64,000 nucleotides of DNA from Bacteroidota bacterium (GCA_023416995.1 JAEZGI010000018.1:1-64000); one strand, 5' to 3'. Shown: positions 36,562 through 45,829, counted from the stretch's first letter. The notes: generated by a model not told the origin, from the letters alone. Made by a program: numbers and translations.

Positions 36562-38310
36562 TTACTTCAACCTGATTTCTGACACACTGCAGCCCTGCGG
36601 TACCATTGGAAATACATTGTTTTCTTTACCTACCATTACTTCAAGCAGGTAAGGTCCATCGTGTTCAAGCATGGTGCGTAAAGCATCTTTCAGCTTCTCG
36701 CGCTCACTGATCTTATCGCCGTCGATATAATAACCTTTTGCAACGGCTACAAAATCGGGACTGGTAATATTTACAAACGAATAGCGTTTGTCATGAAACA
36801 ACTGCTGCCACTGGCGAACCATTCCAAGAAACTCGTTATTCAGGATGAGTATTTTCACATTCACCTTGTTTTGCATGATAGTGCCCAGTTCCTGGATGGT
36901 CATCTGGAACCCACCATCACCGATGATGGCCACTACGGTTCTGTCAGGATCACCAAATTTGGCGCCGATCGCTGCAGGCAATGCAAATCCCATGGTTCCC
37001 AGTCCACCGCTTGTAATGTTGCTCCTGGTTTGTGTAAACTTCGCATAGCGGCAACCTACCATCTGGTGCTGACCCACATCGGTAACCACGATGGCGTCGC
37101 CCCCGGTTAATTCATTCATCGCATCAACAACCTCTGCCATTGAAAGAATCTCGTTGTCAGGATTCATTTCCGGGATGATACATTGTTCCTTTTCCTGTTC
37201 TTCGAATTCACGGAAACGTTGCAACCATTGTGGATATACTTTTTGTTCAACCAATTCAGTAAGCAGCGGAAGTGTTTCTTTGCAATCGCCCCATACTCCT
37301 ACTTCAGCTTTAACGTTTTTGTCGATTTCAGCGGGATCAATATCAAGATGAATCACTTTTGCCTGGCGGGCATATTTGTCTAACCTTCCGGTTACACGAT
37401 CATCGAAACGCATACCGATTGCGATCAATACATCGCATTCGTTTGTTAGCACGTTGGGCCCATAGTTACCATGCATACCCAACATACCGACATTCAGCGG
37501 GTGATCAGTTGGAATGGCACTGTTACCCATGATTGTCCAGGCAGATGGAATACCGGCTTTTTCTATAAATCGCGCGAATTCTTTTTCTGCCTTACCGAGT
37601 ATCACACCCTGACCCCAAAGCACGAATGGTCTTTCAGCTGCGTTAATCAGCGCTGCAGCCTGCTCAATGTATTCTTTGCGTACAATGGGCTTTGGTCTGT
37701 AGCTGCGTATATGATTGCAAGGTTTGTATCCTTCGTAATCGAATTTTTGAATCTGTGCATTTTTGGTGATGTCAATCAACACGGGACCCGGACGACCGCT
37801 TTTAGCGATATAAAACGCTTTGGCCAGGGTTGCAGGAATTTCGGATGGATCAGTAACCTGGTAGTTCCATTTGGTAACAGGCGTTGTGATATTGATCACA
37901 TCGGTTTCCTGGAAGGCATCCGTTCCCAGCAGGTGTGCAAACACCTGGCCGGTGATACACACAAGCGGCGTGCTGTCGATCATTGCATCTGCAAGACCCG
38001 TTACAAGATTTGTAGCGCCCGGCCCGCTGGTAGCAAATACCACACCGACCTTACCGGATGTACGTGCAAATCCCTGTGCTGCATGTATGGCACCTTGTTC
38101 ATGACGTACCAGTATATGCTGAAGTTTATCCTGGTAATCATATAAAGCGTCATAGATAGGCATGATAGCTCCGCCCGGATAACCGAATATGATATCAGAT
38201 TTCTCTGCCAGTAATGCATCCAGCACAGCCACCGATCCACTCACAGATCTCACAGTCTTATTATTGGTTTCGCTTTGGGGAGTTTCGGCAGTTAATGCAA
38301 TTGTACTCAT
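36562..38310 (-). CDS. ilvB: Acetolactate synthase, large catalytic subunit
   Basis: Thiamine-diphosphate enzyme joining two pyruvates, or pyruvate and 2-oxobutyrate, at the branch point of Val/Leu and Ile synthesis. The 582-residue chain shows the activating Glu71 in LVRHEQGAIHAAQG and the FAD-binding middle domain. The ThDP/Mg motif is GDGGFQMTIQELGT, followed by LNNEFLGMVRQWQ. The C-terminal VFPMVPQGCSVSEI is conserved in AHAS catalytic subunits. It sits between ilvD and ilvN, each about 30 bases away. Confidence 0.97.
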   Translation of the reverse strand: MSTIALTAETPQSETNNKTVRSVSGSVAVLDALLAEKSDIIFGYPGGAIMPIYDALYDYQDKLQHILVRHEQGAIHAAQGFARTSGKVGVVFATSGPGATNLVTGLADAMIDSTPLVCITGQVFAHLLGTDAFQETDVINITTPVTKWNYQVTDPSEIPATLAKAFYIAKSGRPGPVLIDITKNAQIQKFDYEGYKPCNHIRSYRPKPIVRKEYIEQAAALINAAERPFVLWGQGVILGKAEKEFARFIEKAGIPSAWTIMGNSAIPTDHPLNVGMLGMHGNYGPNVLTNECDVLIAIGMRFDDRVTGRLDKYARQAKVIHLDIDPAEIDKNVKAEVGVWGDCKETLPLLTELVEQKVYPQWLQRFREFEEQEKEQCIIPEMNPDNEILSMAEVVDAMNELTGGDAIVVTDVGQHQMVGCRYAKFTQTRSNITSGGLGTMGFALPAAIGAKFGDPDRTVVAIIGDGGFQMTIQELGTIMQNKVNVKILILNNEFLGMVRQWQQLFHDKRYSFVNITSPDFVAVAKGYYIDGDKISEREKLKDALRTMLEHDGPYLLEVMVGKENNVFPMVPQGCSVSEIRLK

Positions 38311-38340
38311 ACCGCTTGTGTTTTAAATTTATTGATGATT

Positions 38341-40026
38341 TTATGCTTCGTCTGTTACACAACCTTCCGCTGCATTTTTTACAGTCATTGCATATTTATA
38401 AAGTAATCCTTTCTTAACCTTTGGTTCGGGCCGGCTCCATTGACGTCTGCGTTCTGCAATGATGGCCTCGTCTACTTTGAGATGAATGGTGTTGTTCACG
38501 GCATCCAGTTCAATGATATCATCGTCCTGAACCAAACCGATAAGTCCGCCTTCATAAGCTTCGGGAGTGATGTGCCCAACCACAAAGCCGTGTGTGCCAC
38601 CGCTGAAACGACCATCGGTTATAAGTGCAACACTTTTACCGAGACCGGCTCCTATCAATGCGCTGGTAGGCTTCAACATCTCGGGCATACCGGGCGCACC
38701 TTTCGGACCTTCGTTTTTAATAACCACTACATCACCGGGTTTTACGCGGCCGGAACTGATGCCTGAAATCAGCATTTGCTCACCGTCAAATACACGTGCA
38801 GGACCGGTAAACTTTTCACCTTCCTTACCAGTGATCTTTGCAACGCTTCCACCTTCAGCCAGATTGCCATAGAGGATCTGGAGGTGACCAGTTGCTTTGA
38901 TAGGATGTTCGAGTGGATAGATGATCTTTTGCGTCTCGAAATTGATCGGTTGTATGTCTGCAAGATTTTCCCTGAGCGTTTTGCCGGTTACCGTTAAACA
39001 ATCCCCGTGTAATAATCCCTGGTCAAGCAGGTAACGCATAACGGCTGGTACACCGCCATGTTCGTGCAGATCCTGCATCAGGTAACGACCGCTTGGTTTC
39101 AGATCGGCAAGTACCGGGATACGGTTGCTGATAGCCTGGAAATCGTCCTGCGTTAATTTCACACCAACCGATTTCGCCATTGCAATAAAATGCAGTACTG
39201 CATTGGTTGAACCACCCAGCACCATGATGACCACCATAGCATTTTTAAACGCTTCGCGGGTCATGATGTCTGATGGCTTGATATCTTTTTCAAGAAGTAC
39301 TTTGATAGCTTTTCCCGCTTCACGGCACTCCTTCTGTTTTTCTTCGCTGATGGCCGGGTTGGAAGAAGAATAAGGTAAACTCATTCCCAATGCTTCTATT
39401 GCAGCTGCCATGGTATTGGCCGTGTACATTCCGCCGCAGGCGCCCGCTCCGGGACAGGTATGTTTAATGATACCTTTAAAGTCTTCAACACTTAAAGTAC
39501 CTGCTATCTTCTGACCCAATGCCTCAAATGCAGACACTATATTCAAATCCTGCCCTTTGTAATGTCCCGGCGCAATGGTACCGCCGTAAACCATGATGGA
39601 TGGCCTGTTCAAACGACCCATTGCCATAATAGAACCCGGCATGTTTTTATCACAACCAGGTATGGTGATCAGCCCATCATAATATTGTGCCCCGCAAACG
39701 GCTTCAATACTATCTGCAATGATATCACGGCTAACCAGTGAATAACGCATACCATCGGTTCCGTTGCTCATACCATCACTAACACCGATGGTATGAAAAA
39801 TCAAACCAACAAGCTCATTGTCCCATACACCCTGTTTAACCACACCTGCGAGATCATTGAGATGCATGTTACAGGTATTACCATCATAACCCATACTGGC
39901 GATACCGACCTGGGCCTTGTTCATGTCATCATCAGTAAGCCCGATGCCATATAACATTGCCTGCGCGGCGGGTTGTGTTTCGTCCTGCGTAAATGTTCTG
40001 GAATATTTGTTAAGCTCGTTGCTCAT
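38341..40026 (-). CDS. ilvD: Dihydroxy-acid dehydratase
   Basis: Fe-S dehydratase that makes the 2-oxo acids of valine and isoleucine. It has 561 residues. Cluster and Mg ligands are seen in IPGCDKNMPGS (about residue 125) and CPGAGACGGMYTANTM. RYSLVSRDIIADSIEA, near residue 85, and GRFSGGTHGFVVGHITPEA, near the C-terminus, are diagnostic of IlvD rather than 6-phosphogluconate dehydratase. It is second in the operon after ilvE. Confidence 0.97.
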   Translation of the reverse strand: MSNELNKYSRTFTQDETQPAAQAMLYGIGLTDDDMNKAQVGIASMGYDGNTCNMHLNDLAGVVKQGVWDNELVGLIFHTIGVSDGMSNGTDGMRYSLVSRDIIADSIEAVCGAQYYDGLITIPGCDKNMPGSIMAMGRLNRPSIMVYGGTIAPGHYKGQDLNIVSAFEALGQKIAGTLSVEDFKGIIKHTCPGAGACGGMYTANTMAAAIEALGMSLPYSSSNPAISEEKQKECREAGKAIKVLLEKDIKPSDIMTREAFKNAMVVIMVLGGSTNAVLHFIAMAKSVGVKLTQDDFQAISNRIPVLADLKPSGRYLMQDLHEHGGVPAVMRYLLDQGLLHGDCLTVTGKTLRENLADIQPINFETQKIIYPLEHPIKATGHLQILYGNLAEGGSVAKITGKEGEKFTGPARVFDGEQMLISGISSGRVKPGDVVVIKNEGPKGAPGMPEMLKPTSALIGAGLGKSVALITDGRFSGGTHGFVVGHITPEAYEGGLIGLVQDDDIIELDAVNNTIHLKVDEAIIAERRRQWSRPEPKVKKGLLYKYAMTVKNAAEGCVTDEA

Positions 40027-40056
40027 TGTGTATGTTCGATGGTTTGATTTAATAAT

Positions 40057-40980
40057 TTATACTAACTGGCCAAGTTTACTTACTGGTTCTTTATCAGCCA
40101 GGTTTACTTTCTGAATTACCCTGGCCTGGTACGCATCCTGTATCTTTTTGGATATTGTCTGTTCCCATGGTTTGGCAAAGCTTCTGCCGTCCAGCGATTG
40201 CCAGCCAATAACTTCTGCAGCAGTACCACAGAAAAATGCAGCATCAGCACCATATACTTCACTGGCAGTAAAAAATGTTTCTTCTACTGTTATAGCATAC
40301 TCGCGACAAATGTCGAACACCGTGGCGCGTGTGATGCCAGGAAGAATATTTCCAAGTGCAGGCGTAAACAATTTGCCATCTTTTTCAAAAAACATATTGG
40401 CACCCGGACCTTCGGCAACATAACCGTTCATGTCGGTTAACAAGGCTTCGTCATAACCCATTGCTTTAGCTTCCTGGCTCGCCATTATAGAGTTTACATA
40501 GTGCCCGGTTGCTTTTGCATGTATTTTGAAGCCTTTTGGATTGGGGCGCTGAAAAGATGAGGTCATCACTTTCAGCAAAGTGTTTCCAAGAAAAGGCTCC
40601 ATCTTCCATGCAGCAATCATAAAATACGATTCGCTGTTTGGGCTGAAGCTCATATTTGCAGGGGCATAGATCAATGGTCGTATATAAGCATCCTGCAACT
40701 CGTTTCTTCGGAGCAGTTCGTAATTAGCGGCGATCATCTGGTTCACATCATAACTAAACGGAAGATTCAATGCTGCAGCCGATTGTACCAGGCGTTCATA
40801 ATGTTCTACCGCTTTAAAGATTCCCGTTTCACCGCTTACTGTTTTATAGGACCGGATACCTTCAAACACACCATAACCATAGTGAAGCGTTTGACCATAA
40901 AGATCAACCTTTGCGTCAGCAGCGCGTACGAATTCACCGTTAAGGTAAACCAGCGTGTCATCGTTGTAATAAGTAGCCAT
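40057..40980 (-). CDS. ilvE: Branched-chain amino acid aminotransferase
   Basis: Fold-type IV PLP aminotransferase of 307 residues that performs the last step of Ile, Val and Leu synthesis. The N-terminal YLNGEFVRAADAKVDLYGQT leads into LHYGYGVFEGIRSY. The PLP lysine is in GFKIHAKATGHYVNS (about residue 155), and EGPGANMFFEKDGKLFTP carries the PLP-binding Glu region. It is the first structural gene after the Ile/Val leader and its attenuator, and the start codon is 24 bases beyond the terminator. Confidence 0.95.
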   Translation of the reverse strand: MATYYNDDTLVYLNGEFVRAADAKVDLYGQTLHYGYGVFEGIRSYKTVSGETGIFKAVEHYERLVQSAAALNLPFSYDVNQMIAANYELLRRNELQDAYIRPLIYAPANMSFSPNSESYFMIAAWKMEPFLGNTLLKVMTSSFQRPNPKGFKIHAKATGHYVNSIMASQEAKAMGYDEALLTDMNGYVAEGPGANMFFEKDGKLFTPALGNILPGITRATVFDICREYAITVEETFFTASEVYGADAAFFCGTAAEVIGWQSLDGRSFAKPWEQTISKKIQDAYQARVIQKVNLADKEPVSKLGQLV

Positions 40981-41004
40981 GGTGTTGTGTTTTGAAGATG
41001 GGTT

Positions 41005-41041
41005 AAAAAAAAGCGACCCGCCTTTGAGGGGCGGGTCGCTT
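41005..41041 (-). terminator. Attenuator terminator of the ilv operon
   Basis: A 12-bp GC-rich stem (41011-41022 with 41030-41041) is followed on the minus strand by eight T residues (41005-41012, partly shared with the stem). It lies 19 bases after the leader stop and 24 bases before ilvE. The G-rich end of the leader gene (GGGGGAGG) could pair, with a bulge, to the CCGCCCC of the 5' arm, providing an antiterminator. Confidence 0.92.
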
Positions 41042-41060
41042 AGTATCTTTTATTAGTGTA

Positions 41061-41168
41061 TTATACGTTTGCTCCTCCCCCGTTAACGCCAGGAATAATA
41101 ATGACGACGATCACAATAATGACTGTGATGATTCTGCCGGCAATAATATTGATCCTGTTATTTAACAT
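41061..41168 (-). CDS. ilvL: ilv operon leader peptide (35 aa, Ile/Val-rich)
   Basis: A short reading frame from ATG 41168 to TAA 41061. It begins MLNNRINIIAGR, contains the run IITVIIVIVVIII, and ends GVNGGGANV. Of 35 residues, 11 are Ile and 6 are Val. It sits between its own promoter (41185-41215) and a strong terminator (41005-41041) in front of ilvE. This is the arrangement of a ribosome-mediated attenuator: slow decoding of Ile and Val codons should favour read-through into ilvEDBNCA. Translation and the alternative fold are inferred; the composition and location are seen directly. Confidence 0.9.
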   Translation of the reverse strand: MLNNRINIIAGRIITVIIVIVVIIIPGVNGGGANV

Positions 41169-41184
41169 CGGGAAGTGTATAACA

Positions 41185-41215
41185 CGAATATACGAACCGC
41201 CCGCAAAAAACCAAA
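41185..41215 (-). promoter_or_regulatory. Promoter of the ilv leader
   Basis: On the minus strand TTTG (41215-41212), a 19-base spacer, then TATATTCG (41192-41185), one base off TAnnTTTG. The transcript would begin about 10 bases before the leader ATG. It lies in the gap after leuB, so ilv genes can be transcribed separately from leuACDB. Confidence 0.62.
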
Positions 41216-41251
41216 GAACTTTTTTTTGTAGCTGATTGAATCAACTACTAT

Positions 41252-42367
41252 TTATATGATGGTTGAGTTACGTAACTCAATGTTTGATTTGTTGATTCCA
41301 TCAGGGTTACGCTTGGTAACATAATCACTTACCAGCTCACCGATAATCGAGGTAAAATAAAAATTTGTTGAGTCGATATCCTTGGTCACAAAACCATTTA
41401 ACAATGTCCATTCAACAGCTTCCCGCACAAGAGTAGCTTCTGCTGTAAGGCCAAAATGATCAAGTAACATCGCTGCTGAAAGGATGGATCCAAGAGGGTT
41501 GGCGATATCTTTACCGGCCGCCTGTGGATAAGAGCCATGAATAGGTTCGAATAAAGCTGCGCCCGTACCTATAGATGCGGATGGCAGAAGACCCAGTGAA
41601 CCGGTGATAACACTTGCTTCATCACTGATAATATCACCAAACATGTTTTCTGTAAGAATAACATCAAATTGTTTGGGATTAAGTATGATCTGCATTGCTG
41701 CATTATCAACAAACAGGAAGTCGACCTGTACATCAGGATAGGAAGGTGCGATATCCTGCACCACCTTGCGCCACAGACGGGAGGTTTCCAACACATTCGC
41801 CTTGTCGACAAGTGTTAGTTTTTTTCTTCTTTTCTGTGCATGTTGAAATGCGAGATGCGATACACGGTCTATCTCTTCTTTTGTATAGGTACAGTCGTCG
41901 GTCGCAACAGTTTTATCTTCATTGATCTCCTTTTTACCAAAATAAATACCACCGGTCAACTCACGGTAAATAACAAAATCAACACCTTCAACATTTTTTG
42001 TTTTAAGTGGTGACAGATGATGTAAGGCTGGATAAGTAGTAACCGGACGAATATTGGCAAATAGCTGAAGAGATTTACGAAGCTTCAATAAACCCTGCTC
42101 GGGGCGAACTTTTGCAGATGGATCGTTATCATATTTGGGGTGGCCAATGGCACCGAACAAAATAGCATCGCTGCCGAGTGCGGCTTCAATGGTTTCATCA
42201 GGAAGCGGGTTACCTGTTTTATCTATCGCGTCTGCCCCCATAAGGCAATACTGGTAATTAAACTGGTGACCAAACTGTTCGGCCACTGCATTTAGCACCC
42301 GGATGGCCTGCCGCGTAACTTCCGGCCCGATACCATCCCCTTCAATAACTACAATCTGCTTGTTCAT
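41252..42367 (-). CDS. leuB: 3-isopropylmalate dehydrogenase
   Basis: NAD-dependent oxidative decarboxylase in leucine synthesis, 371 residues. Substrate and metal motifs are visible: GDGIGPEVTRQAIRVL at the N-terminus, YRELTGGIYFG, and VDNAAMQIILNPKQFDVILT followed by NMFGDIISDEAS. GSYPQAAGKDIANPLGSILS completes the NAD site. The PALHHLSPLK segment is typical of the LeuB branch rather than isocitrate dehydrogenase. It is the last gene of leuA-leuC-leuD-leuB, 12 bases after leuD. Confidence 0.96.
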   Translation of the reverse strand: MNKQIVVIEGDGIGPEVTRQAIRVLNAVAEQFGHQFNYQYCLMGADAIDKTGNPLPDETIEAALGSDAILFGAIGHPKYDNDPSAKVRPEQGLLKLRKSLQLFANIRPVTTYPALHHLSPLKTKNVEGVDFVIYRELTGGIYFGKKEINEDKTVATDDCTYTKEEIDRVSHLAFQHAQKRRKKLTLVDKANVLETSRLWRKVVQDIAPSYPDVQVDFLFVDNAAMQIILNPKQFDVILTENMFGDIISDEASVITGSLGLLPSASIGTGAALFEPIHGSYPQAAGKDIANPLGSILSAAMLLDHFGLTAEATLVREAVEWTLLNGFVTKDIDSTNFYFTSIIGELVSDYVTKRNPDGINKSNIELRNSTII

Positions 42368-42379
42368 ATATTTTGTTTT

Positions 42380-43018
42380 TCAGCTCTGTTTGATTTGTTG
42401 ATCTGCGGTATCCGCAGCAGTTGCAGTTCCTTTGTAATTTTCTTCGAAGCGCACTATTGCATCTCTGTTACTTAACAGGTAATCTATATCATCGTAACCA
42501 TTCAGAAGACAGGTCTTTTTATAATCATTGATATAAAAACTTTCCTGCTCACCGGTTGCATCAATGGTAATGGTCTGATCTTCCAGGCTAACTTTTATAG
42601 TCGCCTTTGGATCCGATTTAACTGCCTCAAAAATCTTATGGAGAAAATCTTCACTTACCTGCACCGGTAACAAAAAGTTATTAAGTGCATTGCTCTTGAA
42701 TATGTCTGCAAAAAAACTGCTGACTACTACATCAAAACCATAGTCTTTGATGGCCCATGCTGCATGTTCGCGGCTGGAGCCGGAACCAAAGTTTTTACCA
42801 GCAACAAGAATTTTGCCCTGGTAAGTAGGGTCATTTAAAACAAACCCCGGTTTTGGCTGGTTGTTATTATCATAACGCCAGTCACGAAACAGGTTATCGC
42901 CAAAGCCTTCTCTGCTGGTCGCTTTAAGGAAACGGGCAGGTATGATCTGGTCGGTATCTACATTATCTATTTCCACCGGAACCACAGTAGAGTGAATGAT
43001 ATTTATACTTTTTCCCAT
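42380..43018 (-). CDS. leuD: 3-isopropylmalate dehydratase, small subunit
   Basis: Swivelling subunit of isopropylmalate isomerase, 212 residues. The signature GKNFGSGSSREHAAWAIKDYG (here split around residues 74-94) and the opening DNVDTDQIIPARFLK are diagnostic. The C-terminus ends with a polar Ala/Gln-rich tail beyond the usual domain. It is 6 bases after leuC, suggesting coupled translation. Confidence 0.96.
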   Translation of the reverse strand: MGKSINIIHSTVVPVEIDNVDTDQIIPARFLKATSREGFGDNLFRDWRYDNNNQPKPGFVLNDPTYQGKILVAGKNFGSGSSREHAAWAIKDYGFDVVVSSFFADIFKSNALNNFLLPVQVSEDFLHKIFEAVKSDPKATIKVSLEDQTITIDATGEQESFYINDYKKTCLLNGYDDIDYLLSNRDAIVRFEENYKGTATAADTADQQIKQS

Positions 43019-43024
43019 CGTATC

Positions 43025-44443
43025 TTATTTAGAATCCATTAACTCGCGGATGTCAGTAACCCTTCCTGTAATTGCAGCTGCAGCAGCCGTAAGCGGGCTG
43101 GCGAGCAATGTGCGGGCGTTTGGTCCCTGGCGTCCTTCAAAATTTCTGTTTGATGTTGAGATGCAGTATTTGCCCGCAGGAATCTTATCTTCATTCATAC
43201 CGAGACAAGCCGAACATCCGGGTTGACGCAAATTGAAACCGGCTGCTTCAAGTATCTTATCAATACCTTCTTCTATTGCCTGTTTTTCTACCTGCTTACT
43301 GCCGGGCACAACCCATACTTCTACATCATCAGCCTTCTTTTTCCCACGAACAAACGAAGCGACCATTCGCAGGTCCTCGATGCGCGCGTTTGTGCAACTG
43401 CCGATAAACACATAATCGATTTTCTGACCCTTGATCTGTGTACCAGGCTCAAGACCCATATAGTTCAGCGACTTCAGGAAAGAGATTTTTTCTGATTCGT
43501 CCAGTCCTGCAACATCCGGAATTTTACCACTCACACTCATGCCCATACCGGGATTGGTGCCATAGGTTATCATCGGCTCGATATCTTCAGCACGAATATG
43601 AATCTCTTTGTCAAATACGGCATCCTCATCGCTGTATAGTTCCTGCCACTGGGCCATCTTATCATCCCATTGCGGGTTGTTACCTACAGCAGAAGGTGCG
43701 AATAAACGACCTTTCATATACTCAAAGGTGGTTTGATCAGGAGCGATCATACCGCCTCGTGCACCCATCTCAATACTCATATTACAGATGGTCATCCGTG
43801 CTTCCATTGAAAGCGCACGAATGGCAGAACCAGCAAACTCAACAAAATAACCGGTTGCACCACTTGCAGAGATCTGTGCTATGATATATAACACGATATC
43901 CTTCGACACAACTCCTTTATTCAACTCACCATCTACATTGATCCGCATCAGCTTGGGGCGGCTTTGTAAAAGACATTGTGTTGCCATTACCATTTCCACC
44001 TCACTGGTACCAATACCAAATGCAATAGCTCCAAAAGCACCATGTGTGCTGGTATGACTGTCGCCACAAACAATCGTCATACCCGGCTGTGTAATGCCGA
44101 GTTCAGGTCCTATAATATGCACAATGCCCTGGAACGGGTGTCCAAGGCCATACAATTCGATATCATGTTTTTTGCAGTTCTCGATAAGCTGCTGCACCTG
44201 TTTACGCGATAACTCATCTTTGATAGGCAGGTGCTGTTTTTCTGTTGGCACATTATGATCAGCCGTTGCAACTACCTGCTGGGGACGGAATACTTTCAGC
44301 CCTCTTTTCTCCAGGCCATTAAAAGCCTGCGGAGAAGTTACTTCGTGAATAAAATGTTTGTCTATATACAATACACTTGGTCCATCAGGTATCGATTGAA
44401 CCACGTGTTTGTCCCAGATCTTTTCAAATAATGTTTTGCCCAT
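43025..44443 (-). CDS. leuC: 3-isopropylmalate dehydratase, large subunit
   Basis: Aconitase-family catalytic subunit with a 4Fe-4S cluster, 472 residues. The cluster cysteines lie in FIGSCTNARIEDLR and in PGCSACLGMNEDKI. The VCGDSHTSTHGAFGAIAFGIG segment holds active-site residues. It forms the isomerase with LeuD and lies 9 bases after leuA. Confidence 0.97.
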   Translation of the reverse strand: MGKTLFEKIWDKHVVQSIPDGPSVLYIDKHFIHEVTSPQAFNGLEKRGLKVFRPQQVVATADHNVPTEKQHLPIKDELSRKQVQQLIENCKKHDIELYGLGHPFQGIVHIIGPELGITQPGMTIVCGDSHTSTHGAFGAIAFGIGTSEVEMVMATQCLLQSRPKLMRINVDGELNKGVVSKDIVLYIIAQISASGATGYFVEFAGSAIRALSMEARMTICNMSIEMGARGGMIAPDQTTFEYMKGRLFAPSAVGNNPQWDDKMAQWQELYSDEDAVFDKEIHIRAEDIEPMITYGTNPGMGMSVSGKIPDVAGLDESEKISFLKSLNYMGLEPGTQIKGQKIDYVFIGSCTNARIEDLRMVASFVRGKKKADDVEVWVVPGSKQVEKQAIEEGIDKILEAAGFNLRQPGCSACLGMNEDKIPAGKYCISTSNRNFEGRQGPNARTLLASPLTAAAAAITGRVTDIRELMDSK

Positions 44444-44452
44444 ATAAATTTA

Positions 44453-45622
44453 TTAAGCCGATATTGGTGAAGGTTGATATGCAGTAGCCATCTCGTTTAA
44501 ATCGGCGTCTTCAACTTCTTTTTTGCTGTCTGCAACCCTTAAAAATTCATTGTATAATACATCAATATCGTTTCTTGTAAACTGGAAACCCAATACATGG
44601 AAACGATGTGCAAGCGCGGATCTGCCGCTGCGTGCAGTTAAAACGATCTTTGAACCGGAAGCACCTACGTCATCAGGATTAATGATCTCATAGGTCTGCG
44701 CGTTTTTCAGAAAGCCGTCCTGGTGGATGCCTGAACTATGTGAAAAAGCGTTGGCGCCCACAATAGCCTTATTGGGTTGAACCGGCATACGCATGGTATC
44801 TGACACCAGGCGGCTCATTGGATTCAGCTTTTTTGAGTTTACACCAGTTTTGAAGCCAAGTGTCTGATGTTGTTTGATCACCATCACCACTTCTTCAAGC
44901 GATGTATTCCCCGCTCTCTCGCCAAGGCCGTTGATGGTGCACTCAATTTGTCTTGCACCGTTCATAATACCGGCAATTGAGTTTGCAGTAGCTAGCCCGA
45001 GGTCATTGTGACAATGACAACTGATAACTGCTTTATCGATGTTTGAAACATTATTAACCAGGTAAGCGATCTTTTCGCCATACTGGTGCGGAAGACAATA
45101 ACCGGTGGTGTCAGGAATATTAACCGTGGTTGCACCAGCCGCTATCACGGCCTCAATTACCTGGGCCAGGTAGGCATTATCTGTTCTGCCCGCATCTTCT
45201 GCATAAAATTCAACATCATCGGTATAATTTTTTGCCCATTTCACACATTGAATAGCGCGTTGCAGGATCTCTTCGCGGGTAGCATTGAATTTTGATTTGA
45301 TATGAAAATCCGAAGTTCCGATACCCGTATGTATGCGTGGTCTTTTTGCATGTTTCAGCGATTCACCCGCAACCTCGATATCTTTTTGAACCGCACGGCT
45401 CAGCGCACAAACTGTTACATTTTGAACGGCTTTCGAAATATCTGTCACACTTTGAAAATCACCCGGAGATGAAATCGGGAAACCGGCTTCAATGATGTCA
45501 ACCCCAAGATCTTCAAGCGCCAGCGCCAGTTCGATCTTTTCTTTGGCGTTCAGTTTACAGCCCGGCACCTGTTCTCCGTCGCGGAGGGTGGTATCGAAAA
45601 TGAAAATCTTCTGATCTGCCAT
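44453..45622 (-). CDS. leuA: 2-isopropylmalate synthase, short form without C-terminal regulatory domain
   Basis: Condenses acetyl-CoA with 2-oxoisovalerate, the committed step to leucine. The catalytic TIM barrel is complete: FDTTLRDGEQVPGCKL (residues 9-24) with the metal Asp, and SCHCHNDLGLATANS with the metal His pair. NGLGERAGNTSLEEV and AFSHSSGIHQDGFLKN also belong to this family. At 389 residues it stops after the accessory subdomain and lacks the ~120-residue LeuA dimer domain that binds leucine in the 510-520 residue enzymes. So allosteric inhibition by leucine in the usual way is not expected. Homocitrate or citramalate synthase is possible for a lone gene, but leuCDB directly follow. 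Confidence 0.92.
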   Translation of the reverse strand: MADQKIFIFDTTLRDGEQVPGCKLNAKEKIELALALEDLGVDIIEAGFPISSPGDFQSVTDISKAVQNVTVCALSRAVQKDIEVAGESLKHAKRPRIHTGIGTSDFHIKSKFNATREEILQRAIQCVKWAKNYTDDVEFYAEDAGRTDNAYLAQVIEAVIAAGATTVNIPDTTGYCLPHQYGEKIAYLVNNVSNIDKAVISCHCHNDLGLATANSIAGIMNGARQIECTINGLGERAGNTSLEEVVMVIKQHQTLGFKTGVNSKKLNPMSRLVSDTMRMPVQPNKAIVGANAFSHSSGIHQDGFLKNAQTYEIINPDDVGASGSKIVLTARSGRSALAHRFHVLGFQFTRNDIDVLYNEFLRVADSKKEVEDADLNEMATAYQPSPISA

Positions 45623-45829
45623 ATAAATTCTGATTTATTTAAACTTAAAGAAGCGCTGCCCTTGTTATTTTTGCATCGTTATCAATGCATTAGAGACAGA
45701 ACACCTCCCGAAATTACCCTGTTACGGGCTGGAAAGGAAATCAAATTAAAGGTTAATTTACAGGGTTGAACCAATTTAATATGTGCGGAAACGCACTCTG
45801 GCAGCCACTTATAACGATTTTTATATACG
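45623..45829. other. Divergent regulatory region of leuA and the 520-aa hypothetical gene
   Basis: A 207-base gap. On the leuA strand it can fold (CCCG/CGGG near 45700-45727, and a 7-bp hairpin at 45672-45689) but carries no Leu-rich leader peptide: the only ATGs there stop after 2-3 codons. On the plus strand TATTTTTG (45666-45673) matches the -7 box, without a clear TTG. Confidence 0.4.

Noticed and set aside
37471..38145. Plus-strand frame of 224 codons opposite ilvB
   Set aside because: Lies wholly antisense to the ilvB catalytic region; composition (Cys/His-rich, no domain) is that of a shadow frame.
45672..45689. Hairpin before leuA as a transcription terminator
   Set aside because: Only 7 bp with a wobble pair, and the downstream sequence on the leuA strand is A-rich rather than a T run.
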